From an uncultured Pseudomonadota bacterium (GTDB lineage Bacteria; Myxococcota_A; UBA796; GCA-2862545), in assembly GCA_913061235.1 (NCBI GenBank), contig CAJXTB010000014.1, positions 62,001-126,000 on the forward strand: DNA of 64,000 nucleotides, in the 5' to 3' direction. The notes under the pieces were generated by a model that was given only the letters and a program-made list of their open reading frames with translations, had not been told where the DNA came from and searched no databases. Below, piece by piece: positions 36,136 through 44,136 of the stretch; position 1 is the first letter of the stretch; every line of letters starts with the position of its first letter. The position numbers and the translations under genes were made by a program.

Positions 36136-38256
36136 ATGCGCATGTACAGGGTAGGAGTCGGCATGTTTTGGCCCCTCTTCCTGTTGTTCGTGTCGTGCTC
36201 CCGCCCCGACGTCCCTACTGAACCTCCCGCTCCCGTGCTTCGGGTTGCATCCGAGATGGTGACGGATGGCGAGTTTACCAACCGGCTGATTTCGGCCAGT
36301 AGTCCGTACTTACTCCAACATGCACACAACCCGGTGGACTGGCGACCTTGGGGCGATGAGGCCTTTGCTGAAGCGGCTAGGCGAGACGTTCCGGTGTTCC
36401 TGTCCATTGGCTATGCGGCGTGTCATTGGTGCCACGTGATGGAAGAGGAATCGTTCGAAGACCCGGTGCTCGCGTCGTACCTCAACGCCAACTTCGTCAC
36501 TATAAAGGTAGACCGCGAAGAACGGCCCGATGTGGACGCGGTGTACATGGACGCGGTTCATGCCCTCAATGGGAACGGGGGTTGGCCGGCGAGTATTTGG
36601 CTCACTCCCGACCGTAAGCCATTCCTGGCGGGCACCTACTACCCACCGGTCAGTCGACGCGGCCGCCCCGGATTTCGCGAGATTCTCGAGCGAGTGACGG
36701 ATGTGTGGAGCACCCGCCGAAGCGAGATTGACGCAGACGCCGAGCGCCTTGTCACGCAGCTTGCCGCCCGGGCTCGCGTCACGCCGGGCGAGGTGGAAGA
36801 GTCGGTGGCCCAGACGGCGATGTTGTCGCTGCTCACTGCTTGGGACGCACAGACCCGTGGCTGGGGTCAGAAGAAGTTCCCGATGACACCTCGTCTGGAG
36901 GCACTCCTTGCGTTTGGACTGCTGAATGAGGATGTTGCATTGACCGGTGTGGTGCGCGACACACTGTGGGCAATGGACCGTGGCGGTGTGCACGACCAGC
37001 TCGGTGGTGGATTTCACCGCTACACCGTTGACTCGCGCTGGCAGATTCCCCACTTCGAGAAGATGTTGTACGACAATGGCCAGCTGTTGAGCGTGTACGC
37101 ATCCGCTTCTGTGGCGCTGGATGAGCCTCGTTTTGCCGACGTCGCAGACGGCATTGCGACGTGGATGATGCGTGAGCTGACGGACCCGGAGACTGGCGCG
37201 TTTTACTCGTCCCAGGACGCCGACACGGAAGGCGAGGAGGGGACGACCTACACGTGGACGCCTGCTCAAGTGACTGAGGTCCTGGGAGACGACGCCGCAG
37301 CGGTACTCAGTACCCACGCCATCACTGCTGCTGGGAACTTTGAGGGCGCGACGGTGCTCACGCGCCCGTCTGCCAGTCCCATCGATGGTGCCGTGCGCGC
37401 CCGTCTGATGACGGCGCGTCTGGCAAGACCCCAGCCGGCGACCGACACCAAGATGGTGGTCTCCTACAACGCCTTGGCCATTGCAGGGTTGGCTCGTGGG
37501 GGACGGCTGCTCGGTCGACCCTCGTGGATAGCAGCGGCAGAACGCGCCGCCACTGCGGTGCTCGCGGCGCGTCGGGAAGACGGTTCGATGCCTCGGACGC
37601 TAGCAGCGAACAGTCCCGATGGGGTGCTGGATGACTATGCCTTCACGGCTGTTGCACTCATGGAGTTGTACGAAGCGACCGGCAATGCCGAGTGGTTGAC
37701 CGCCGCCGATAGTCTTGTGAGCGCCATGGACGGTCGGCTGTGGGACCCAACGTCGGGTACCTGGTTCATGAGTGCGGACGCCGACTTGTTGGTGCGTAAG
37801 ATCGACCTGTCCGACGGCCCCGAACCCAGCGGTGTTGCCCGTGCCGTTCAGGCCCACCAGCGTCTGGACACCTACGGTACGCCGAGCGCGGACATCACCA
37901 AGGTCACGGCCACGTTCATGGCGGCATCACGGTGGTTTAGCCGCTCTCCTGCCGGTGTTCCTACCTTGGCAATGGCCCACGAAGCGGAGCGTCAGCCGGC
38001 GAAGAGTTTTGTGGTGGTCGGGCGTACCCTCGCAGATGCCCAAGCGTTGGCTGCACCGTGGTCGTCCGCGTTTCGTCCGGACGGTGTTCTGGCGTTGGCG
38101 GAGCATCCGGTGCCGAGCGGCGCCTCCTTGCTGGCGGACAAGACTCCCGGTGACGCTGCTGCTCGAGCTTTCTTGTGTTTTGATGGCACCTGCCAGCGCC
38201 CTGTCAGCACCCCCGCTGAAGTGCGCGAACTGCTCGACCCTGGAGAGTCCCCCTGA
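36136..38256 (+). CDS. YyaL-like thioredoxin-domain (DUF255) lipoprotein
   Basis: A 706-residue protein. A signal with lipobox LFVSC is followed by a thioredoxin-like domain with the family motif [15 protein letters not shown] (CxxC-type pair) and [14 protein letters not shown], then an (alpha/alpha)6 barrel (about 230-620) related to glycosidase/epimerase folds ([27 protein letters not shown]). Family function is unsettled. ATG 36136 gives the charged n-region of a signal peptide; ATG 36163 has the better ribosome binding site (TAGGAG) but a very short signal. Most family members are cytoplasmic, so a lipidated form is notable. Confidence 0.87.
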   Translation: MRMYRVGVGMFWPLFLLFVSCSRPDVPTEPPAPVLRVASEMVTDGEFTNRLISASSPYLLQHAHNPVDWRPWGDEAFAEAARRDVPVFLSIGYAACHWCHVMEEESFEDPVLASYLNANFVTIKVDREERPDVDAVYMDAVHALNGNGGWPASIWLTPDRKPFLAGTYYPPVSRRGRPGFREILERVTDVWSTRRSEIDADAERLVTQLAARARVTPGEVEESVAQTAMLSLLTAWDAQTRGWGQKKFPMTPRLEALLAFGLLNEDVALTGVVRDTLWAMDRGGVHDQLGGGFHRYTVDSRWQIPHFEKMLYDNGQLLSVYASASVALDEPRFADVADGIATWMMRELTDPETGAFYSSQDADTEGEEGTTYTWTPAQVTEVLGDDAAAVLSTHAITAAGNFEGATVLTRPSASPIDGAVRARLMTARLARPQPATDTKMVVSYNALAIAGLARGGRLLGRPSWIAAAERAATAVLAARREDGSMPRTLAANSPDGVLDDYAFTAVALMELYEATGNAEWLTAADSLVSAMDGRLWDPTSGTWFMSADADLLVRKIDLSDGPEPSGVARAVQAHQRLDTYGTPSADITKVTATFMAASRWFSRSPAGVPTLAMAHEAERQPAKSFVVVGRTLADAQALAAPWSSAFRPDGVLALAEHPVPSGASLLADKTPGDAAARAFLCFDGTCQRPVSTPAEVRELLDPGESP

Positions 38257-38912
38257 TGCGTCGTCACATTGTCGTCATTGACCCCGGAACCAAGTTTCCA
38301 GAGCTTCACAACTTCAACCGAATCGCCCGCGCCAGCTCGCTTCCGGCCACCTACCATCTACCCTCAAGTGCGGGTTCCGACTCCCTGCATCGCATGAGCG
38401 ACAACATTGCAGGCATCGTCATCTTTGGCAGCGGTGCGTCCGTCCATGACAACGAAGCCTGGCAACACGAGCTGGACGAGTGGCTGATGCCGAAGGTCGA
38501 CGAGGGGATTCCGGTCCTGGGCTTGTGCTACGGCCACCAGCACCTCGCGCATCGCCTCGGTGGCGTGGTGGGCGCCGTTCGTGAGGACAACGAAAAAATT
38601 CGCGGACTTCGCACCACTCATCTGCTCGCGGACCGGCTGTGGGGAGAGGCCGTCTCGGGACCTGTCATCGTCAGCCATCGCGACATGGTCACCGCCTTGC
38701 CGGAGGGCTTTGTGAACTTGGGCCACCGCGAACACGTGCCCATCGACGCCTTCGGTCATCCCACACGCCCCATCTGGGGATTCCAGCCGCACCCGGAAGC
38801 CACTACGGCCTTCACGACCAACAACGGCATTCCATTTGAGGGTGACCCGAGTGTATTGGCCTTCGGACACCGTCTGGTGGATGACTTTGTGAGCTGGTGC
38901 GCGGCCCGCTGA
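38256..38912 (+). CDS. Class I glutamine amidotransferase domain protein
   Basis: A 218-residue protein of the GMP-synthase-glutaminase type. The nucleophile elbow GLCYGHQ and the PHPEA His/Glu pair are intact, so glutamine (or a gamma-glutamyl compound) hydrolysis is plausible. No synthetase domain is attached. Its ATG overlaps the stop of the YyaL-like gene by one base (TGATG), and the formate dehydrogenase gene follows after 34 bases; all four genes look like one transcript. The acceptor substrate is unknown. Confidence 0.88.
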   Translation: MRRHIVVIDPGTKFPELHNFNRIARASSLPATYHLPSSAGSDSLHRMSDNIAGIVIFGSGASVHDNEAWQHELDEWLMPKVDEGIPVLGLCYGHQHLAHRLGGVVGAVREDNEKIRGLRTTHLLADRLWGEAVSGPVIVSHRDMVTALPEGFVNLGHREHVPIDAFGHPTRPIWGFQPHPEATTAFTTNNGIPFEGDPSVLAFGHRLVDDFVSWCAAR

Positions 38913-38946
38913 GCCGGTGAACGTCCGTGCGCTGTACACTCGGCGC

Positions 38947-41880
38947 ATGCAACAGATTCCGATTGATGTCCTCGTTGACGGTGTGCGCACCTCCACCCAC
39001 TCAGGTGCCCGCCTGGTCGACGTTTTGATCGACGCAGACCCTGACTTCCCACATGTCTGCTACCACCCCGCTCTGGGCCCCATCCGCACCTGCGACACCT
39101 GCATGGTCGAGGTGGATGGCGAGCTGGTTCGTTCCTGCGACATGTCGGTGTCCGAGGGGCAGACCGTTGTGACAACCAGCGCTTTGGCTGTGTCAGCGCG
39201 TCGGGAGGGGATGGACCGGATTCTGGGCAACCACGAGCTGTACTGCACGTTGTGCGACAACAACAACGGCAGCTGCGAGGTCAAAGGAACGTCTGAGGCA
39301 CTGGGCATTGAGCACCAGCGGTACCCGTTCACCAAGAAGGGCTTTGAGGTCGACAACTCCAGTCCCTTCTACCGGTACGACGCTGACCAGTGCATTCGCT
39401 GTGGGCGCTGTGTGGAGGCCTGTCAGAACCTGCAGGTCAACGAGACATTGACCATCGACTGGGAGAGCCCGGAGCCCCGCGTCCAGTGGGACGGCGGCAA
39501 GTCGATTGACGAGTCGTCCTGTGTGTCCTGCGGTCACTGTGTGACGGTGTGCCCGTGCAATGCGCTCATGGAAAACACGATGCTGGGCGAAGCCGGGGTG
39601 TTCACCGGGCTTCCAGATGCGGTGAAGCGTCCGGGTATTGACTTGGTCAAGCATCTTGAGCCCATCACCGGCTACGGGCCGGTGTTTGCGCTGTCGACCG
39701 TCGAGTCCACCATCCGCAACGCGAGCATTGAGCGGACCAAGACGGTGTGTACCTACTGCGGCGTTGGCTGCTCGTTTGAGGTGTGGACAAAGGGCCGAGA
39801 AATCCTGAAGATTGAGCCCAAGTTGGAGGCGCCCGCCAACGGCATCTCCACATGCGTGAAGGGTAAGTTCTCGTGGGGACACATCAACAGCGACAGTCGC
39901 CTCACCACGCCGCTGGTTCGGGATGGGGACACGTTCAAGCCAGTGGGGTGGGACGAGGCGCTGTCACTCATCGCCTCTCGCTTTCGTGAGATTCAGGGTG
40001 AACACGGGGACGATTCGCTGGCGTTTATCGGCTCGTCCAAGTGCACCAATGAAGAGGCCTACCTCACCCAGAAGCTTGCGAGAGCTGTGTTTCATACCAA
40101 CAATATCGACAACTGCTCTCGCTATTGTCAGGCGCCGGCAACACAGGGTCTTTGGCGTACCGTTGGCTACGGAGGCGACTCGGGAAGCATCTCGGACATT
40201 GCTGCCGCAGACTTGGTCTTGGTGATTGGCGCGAACGCGGCAGAGAACCACCCGGTCTTGGCAACACGGGTCAAGCGCGCGCAGAAGCTCAACGGCCAGA
40301 CGCTGATTGTTGCGGACCTGCGCAAGCACGAGCTGGCCCAGCGCGCTGACGTGTTCTTCCGACCCTCACCGGGGTCAGACTTGGTGTGGCTGCAGGCGGT
40401 CACCAAGTACATCCTAGACAAGGACCTGCATGACGCAGACTTCCTAGCCGAGCGCGTCAACAACGTAGACGCCTTCATTCAGAGCCTGGCCGAGTACACC
40501 TTAGAGTACGCCAGCGAGCATACCGGCTTGTCTGTTGAAGTGCTGACCGACGTCGCCGACCGCATTGCCCGTGCGGGCGCTGTCTGTGCGCTGTGGGCAA
40601 TGGGGGTCACCCAGCATCATGGCGGGTCGAACACCTCAACCGCCATCAGCAACTTGCTGCTTGTGACGGGCAACTATGGGCGAACCGGCACGGGTGCGTA
40701 CCCGCTTCGTGGCCACAACAACGTCCAGGGAGCGAGTGATTTTGGCTGTATCAATACGGTCTTCCCGGGGTACCAGCCAGTGTCTGACCCCGCTGTTCGC
40801 GCCAAGTTCGAAGCGGCTTGGGGCTCGCCCATCTCTGACATCAAAGGCCTCGACAACCACGGCATGATCGACGCGATTCATGCAGGTTCACTCAAGGGAA
40901 TGATGGTCATTGGTGAAGAGATGAGCCTGGTCGACGCGAACGCCAACTACGTGCAGGACGCCCTGACCAAGCTCGATTTCCTAGTGGTCCAGGACATCTT
41001 CATGAGCCGGACAGCCGCGTATGCGGACGTCATCCTTCCGGGAGCTCCGTCCCTTGAAAAAGCCGGCACATTCACCAGCACTGAGCGCCGTATCCAGCGG
41101 CTCTACCAGGCTCTAGACCCGCTTGGAAACTCACGTGCGGACTGGGTGATTCTGTGCGAGCTCGCCAAGCGCTTGGGGCATTCATGGGACTACGTTCATC
41201 CGTCGGACATCATGGATGAGGCCGCTGCCCTCACACCCTTGATTGCTGGTGTGTCGTACGACCGGCTGAAGGACTTTGGCAGTCAGCAGTGGCCGGTCGC
41301 ACCTGATGGAACGGACGAGCCTCTGCTGTACACCGAACGCTTTCACTTCGACGATGGCAAGGCCCGGTTGTACCCAGTGTCTTGGCTGCCGCTGACCGAT
41401 GTTGTGGACGACGAGTTTGACCTGCATCTCAACAATGGACGGTTGCTCGAGCACTTCCACGTAGGCAATCAGACGCGACACACCGCGGGAGCCATGGAGA
41501 AGGTGCCCGACACGTTCGTCGAGGTGTCGCCGGAGCTGGCTGTGGAACGCGATGTACAGGACGGGGACTGGGTGCGCTTGGTCTCGCGCAGAGGACGGGT
41601 CAAGGCGCGAGTTGTGGTGACGGACCGTGTTCACCGCAATGAGCTGTACATGCCCATGAACTCCGCGGACCACCCCATCAACCGGCTCACATCGAGTGTT
41701 GTCGACCCTGATAGCGGCACGCCCGCCTACAAAGAGTGTGCGGTCAAGCTGGAGAAGCTGGGCAAGCGCGGGCCGCCTGTCTTGGGCAAGAACAACTGGC
41801 GCAATCACACGCCAACGCCACAGACCGGTGTTGAGGTGGAACGAAAGTGGGCGCGTCCCGACTACCGGGAGGTGGGGTGA
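38947..41880 (+). CDS. fdhA: Molybdopterin-dependent formate dehydrogenase catalytic subunit, ForC-like
   Basis: A 977-residue cytoplasmic oxidoreductase. The N-terminal [2Fe-2S] domain has Cys38, 49, 52, 64; a NuoG-like His/Cys [4Fe-4S] site follows (HELYCTLCDNNNGSC), then two ferredoxin clusters (CIRCGRCVEAC, CVSCGHCVTVC) and the catalytic-domain [4Fe-4S] site CTYCGVGC. The molybdenum/tungsten ligand is Cys394, not selenocysteine, and is followed by Gln395 where E. coli FdhF has an essential His. With the next gene (DUF1641) it matches the ForC/ForE pair of Bacillus, a non-canonical quinone-linked formate dehydrogenase. ATG 38947 was preferred to GTG 38917 on the family N-terminus; no clear ribosome binding site is seen for either. 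No NAD subunits or fdhD are in the window. Confidence 0.92.
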   Translation: MQQIPIDVLVDGVRTSTHSGARLVDVLIDADPDFPHVCYHPALGPIRTCDTCMVEVDGELVRSCDMSVSEGQTVVTTSALAVSARREGMDRILGNHELYCTLCDNNNGSCEVKGTSEALGIEHQRYPFTKKGFEVDNSSPFYRYDADQCIRCGRCVEACQNLQVNETLTIDWESPEPRVQWDGGKSIDESSCVSCGHCVTVCPCNALMENTMLGEAGVFTGLPDAVKRPGIDLVKHLEPITGYGPVFALSTVESTIRNASIERTKTVCTYCGVGCSFEVWTKGREILKIEPKLEAPANGISTCVKGKFSWGHINSDSRLTTPLVRDGDTFKPVGWDEALSLIASRFREIQGEHGDDSLAFIGSSKCTNEEAYLTQKLARAVFHTNNIDNCSRYCQAPATQGLWRTVGYGGDSGSISDIAAADLVLVIGANAAENHPVLATRVKRAQKLNGQTLIVADLRKHELAQRADVFFRPSPGSDLVWLQAVTKYILDKDLHDADFLAERVNNVDAFIQSLAEYTLEYASEHTGLSVEVLTDVADRIARAGAVCALWAMGVTQHHGGSNTSTAISNLLLVTGNYGRTGTGAYPLRGHNNVQGASDFGCINTVFPGYQPVSDPAVRAKFEAAWGSPISDIKGLDNHGMIDAIHAGSLKGMMVIGEEMSLVDANANYVQDALTKLDFLVVQDIFMSRTAAYADVILPGAPSLEKAGTFTSTERRIQRLYQALDPLGNSRADWVILCELAKRLGHSWDYVHPSDIMDEAAALTPLIAGVSYDRLKDFGSQQWPVAPDGTDEPLLYTERFHFDDGKARLYPVSWLPLTDVVDDEFDLHLNNGRLLEHFHVGNQTRHTAGAMEKVPDTFVEVSPELAVERDVQDGDWVRLVSRRGRVKARVVVTDRVHRNELYMPMNSADHPINRLTSSVVDPDSGTPAYKECAVKLEKLGKRGPPVLGKNNWRNHTPTPQTGVEVERKWARPDYREVG

Positions 41881-42302
41881 TGGCTCGTCCGATTGACTAC
41901 ACGCCCGAGCCTCCCGTTGTGGAGGCGGCACAGACCGACCTGGACGAGACCCTACGTGCCTTGCATGATTCTGGCGTGCTGCGTCTGATTCGCGGCCTGA
42001 CCGACAACCGGGATGGGGTCGCAGCGGTCGCCGTCGACCAGATGAACAGCGAGTCCGGCAGACGCTTGCTGGGCAATGGTTTGTTGGTTGGGAAGACCCT
42101 CGCCAACGTAGACCCAGAGGCTCTGTCGGCGGTGCTGGATGGCGCGAGTCAGGGCATTGAAGAGGCCGCAAAGACGCGAGAGCAACCGACTCTCGGCGTG
42201 TGGGGCCTGTTCAAGTTTGCACTCTCGTCAGATGTCCGGCGCGGCCTTGTGTTGGTGTTGACCGTTCTTGCTGCAATTGGCCGAGGAAGCCGTTCGTCTT
42301 GA
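41880..42302 (+). CDS. DUF1641 protein, ForE-like partner of formate dehydrogenase
   Basis: A 140-residue protein. A helical DUF1641-type region (ALHDSGVLRLIRGLTD and a C-terminal LSSDVRRGLVLVLTVLAAIGRG) is recognisable; the second part could associate with the membrane. In Bacillus, ForE is required for the activity and membrane link of ForC. The ATG overlaps the dehydrogenase stop (TGATG) with GGGAGG upstream, so the two subunits are tightly coupled. The assignment rests on both sequence pattern and neighbour. Confidence 0.78.
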   Translation: MARPIDYTPEPPVVEAAQTDLDETLRALHDSGVLRLIRGLTDNRDGVAAVAVDQMNSESGRRLLGNGLLVGKTLANVDPEALSAVLDGASQGIEEAAKTREQPTLGVWGLFKFALSSDVRRGLVLVLTVLAAIGRGSRSS

Positions 42303-42330
42303 CGGTCGAAAAGAAAATGGGAACAATCCG

Positions 42331-42358
42331 TTGACATGCTGTTGACGCCGTGTAATCT
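42331..42358 (+). promoter_or_regulatory. Strong sigma-70-type promoter ahead of the leader ORF and MATE gene
   Basis: TTGACA (42331-42336), a 16-base spacer and TAATCT (42353-42358). This is the best housekeeping-promoter match I found in the window. Transcription would start near 42365, about 20 bases before the leader ORF. Confidence 0.65.
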
Positions 42359-42386
42359 CGGCGGCCCATCTCACGGAGGAATCCCT

Positions 42387-42476
42387 ATGTACAACATGCA
42401 AGCGTCTGTTCTGAATCAGACTGCGACCGTTGTTTGTGCCTGGACCTCCGACCCCGGATGTTCTCGCAAGCGTTGA
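42387..42476 (+). CDS. Possible 29-residue leader peptide
   Basis: A short ORF too small for routine calling. It starts MYNMQASVLNQTATVV and ends CSRKR, with GGAGG seven bases before the ATG and a strong promoter directly upstream. Its last sense codon and TGA form the left arm of the stem-loop at 42471-42502. These features suggest a leader that senses translation, ahead of the MATE exporter gene 235 bases downstream. The stretch 42503-42710 holds only weak overlapping ORFs, none with a good ribosome binding site. Confidence 0.5.
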   Translation: MYNMQASVLNQTATVVCAWTSDPGCSRKR

Positions 42477-42502
42477 TTGTGGTGTTCAAACACCGGTCAA
42501 CG
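42471..42502 (+). promoter_or_regulatory. Nested inverted repeat overlapping the leader ORF stop
   Basis: Outer arms CGTTGA (42471-42476) and TCAACG (42497-42502) enclose the perfect palindrome GGTGTT-CA-AACACC (42481-42494). The left outer arm is the last codon and stop of the 29-codon ORF. It could be an mRNA stem-loop sensed by ribosomes at that stop, or a DNA operator of the MATE unit. There is no T-run. Confidence 0.5.
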
Positions 42503-42710
42503 GCAGCAATGAACTCCGAGTAGCGAACCGTCATGGGTTGTGCATCTGCGCGCCCTGTTGGTCTTCGCTGCGCCGGTTTCGTTGCTGCGGCGACTGTTCC
42601 TGCTTTGTCGACCCGTCCGCTTGGGTGAGGTCGCTTGGCAATTCTTGCGCGTCTGTGGACGCGTATCTGCGACGTCACGCGTGTGGCGTCTGAAACGACT
42701 GGAGTCCGTC

Positions 42711-44066
42711 ATGCAGACGGCAACACATTCTTTTTCTTCTCCTGTTCGCGCCATGGACGTTCTGCGTCTGGCTTGGCCCATCGTGGTCTCGATGCTGTCG
42801 TACACCTGCACGTCTCTCGTGGATGTTCTGGTTGTGGGCTGGCTTGGCACCACTGAGCTGGCCGCCGTCGGTCTCGCAGTGACCGGGCTTTACTTGGTCC
42901 GTGCCATGGGGCTCGGCGTTCTGTCGGGGTCTCGCATTGTGACGGCCCAGGCAACTGGCGCGGGTCGGTTCTCCGATGCCGAGCGCTACGGTTGGCACAC
43001 GGTCTACATGGCCCTGGCCTTCGGTGTCTTGGTGTTGCCTGCGACCCTCGTGTCGCTCCCGGTGTTTTTGGCATCTGGAGCGACAGTAGAGGTGGCGGCG
43101 ATGGCGGCGTCCTACGTCAACATCATGCTGTTTGGTGCGGTGTTCACGTTCTTGTTGTTCGGCCTGACGGCTTGGTACCAGGGACGGGGAGACACGCGCA
43201 CTCCAATGGTCGCAAACGTTGTATCCAACGTGCTCAACGGCGTGTTGACGCCGGCGCTTGTGTTTGGTGTGGGGCCGATTGCGGCAATGGGCATCTCGGG
43301 TGCGGCGCTGGCTACGGTCATCGGCACAGCTCTCGGTGCTGCGTGGCTCCTTGTTCCGCTAGCTCTGCGTTCTGGGCGCGCCTCGTTGGGGTGGTCGCGA
43401 CGCTTGGTCCTGGACATTGCGCGTCTTGGCTTCCCAATGGGATTCGCCTGGACCCTCGATGTCGGTAGCTTTGCTGGCTTCACCGCCATCTTGGCAGTCT
43501 GTGGCAACGCTCACCTCGCCGCTCACGTGCTCGTCATGCGCATTGTGTCGGTGAGCTTCCTTCCGGGGCATGCCATCGGGCAGGCCGCAGGGGTGCTCGC
43601 TGGCCAGGCTGTTGGAGCCGGTCGGCCAGATGCCGCAACTCAGTCTGTCTACGCAGGCCTGCGGGTGGCAACGGTCATCATGGTGGTGTGTGGTTTGGGG
43701 TTCTGGCTCCTACCTGGCGTTGTCTTGGCACCGTTCAGTGTTGAGCCCGAGGTCGCGACCTTGGCCACGACTCTGTTGTTCATCGCTGCTGGATTCCAGG
43801 TGTTCGATGCCATCGCAATGGTCCTGTTTCAGGGTATTTCTGGCGCTGGAGACACTCGCTTTGTGACCGTGACCATGACCTTGGCTGCGTGGTTCGTGAA
43901 GCTTCCCATTGGCTACGCCCTCGCCATTCCGCTTGGCCTAGGCGCCGTTGGAGCGTGGTTGGGCATCACTGTTGAGATCATTGTGGTCGCAGCGGTGTTG
44001 ACGGCGCGCCTTCGGTCGGGACGCTGGCTGCTTGCTCCTAAGCCGGATGCGGTCCTCGCGACCTAG
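42711..44066 (+). CDS. MATE family multidrug/metabolite exporter
   Basis: Inner-membrane antiporter of 451 residues with about twelve hydrophobic helices in two similar halves, the length and pattern of MATE (NorM/DinF) exporters. Typical pieces are GWLGTTELAAVGLA, GRGDTRTPMVANVVSNVLN and GAGDTRFVTVTM. The start at MQTATHSF has CTGGAG seven bases upstream; the 57-codon extension of the longest ORF is Arg-rich, has no ribosome binding site and was rejected. Na+ or H+ coupling and substrate are unknown. Confidence 0.93.
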   Translation: MQTATHSFSSPVRAMDVLRLAWPIVVSMLSYTCTSLVDVLVVGWLGTTELAAVGLAVTGLYLVRAMGLGVLSGSRIVTAQATGAGRFSDAERYGWHTVYMALAFGVLVLPATLVSLPVFLASGATVEVAAMAASYVNIMLFGAVFTFLLFGLTAWYQGRGDTRTPMVANVVSNVLNGVLTPALVFGVGPIAAMGISGAALATVIGTALGAAWLLVPLALRSGRASLGWSRRLVLDIARLGFPMGFAWTLDVGSFAGFTAILAVCGNAHLAAHVLVMRIVSVSFLPGHAIGQAAGVLAGQAVGAGRPDAATQSVYAGLRVATVIMVVCGLGFWLLPGVVLAPFSVEPEVATLATTLLFIAAGFQVFDAIAMVLFQGISGAGDTRFVTVTMTLAAWFVKLPIGYALAIPLGLGAVGAWLGITVEIIVVAAVLTARLRSGRWLLAPKPDAVLAT

Positions 44067-44071
44067 CAGAT

Positions 44072-44100
44072 GTGCGGTACACCTTGACGGTGTGCCGCAC
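44072..44100. terminator. Strong 12-bp hairpin after the MATE gene
   Basis: GTGCGGTACACC and GGTGTGCCGCAC pair at all 12 positions (one T-G) around TTGAC, five bases after the MATE stop. No T-run follows (AAAATGG instead), so it may protect the mRNA 3' end or act with Rho. Confidence 0.55.
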
Positions 44101-44136
44101 AAAATGGCAAAAGGACCCTCATCTTTGGGGGATGTC

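Noticed and set aside
36310-37317. 335-codon minus-strand ORF opposite the YyaL-like gene
   Set aside because: The plus strand encodes the conserved [12 protein letters not shown] domain here; the antisense product has no recognisable features.
42430-42693. A Cys-rich 87-codon plus-strand ORF between the leader ORF and MATE
   Set aside because: It starts at a TTG without a ribosome binding site, overlaps the better 29-codon ORF and the stem-loop, and has no signal or family features; it is a +1-frame continuation at best.
42540-42710. 57-residue N-terminal extension of the MATE protein
   Set aside because: Arg-rich and not membrane-like; normal MATE length and a good ribosome binding site support the start at 42711.
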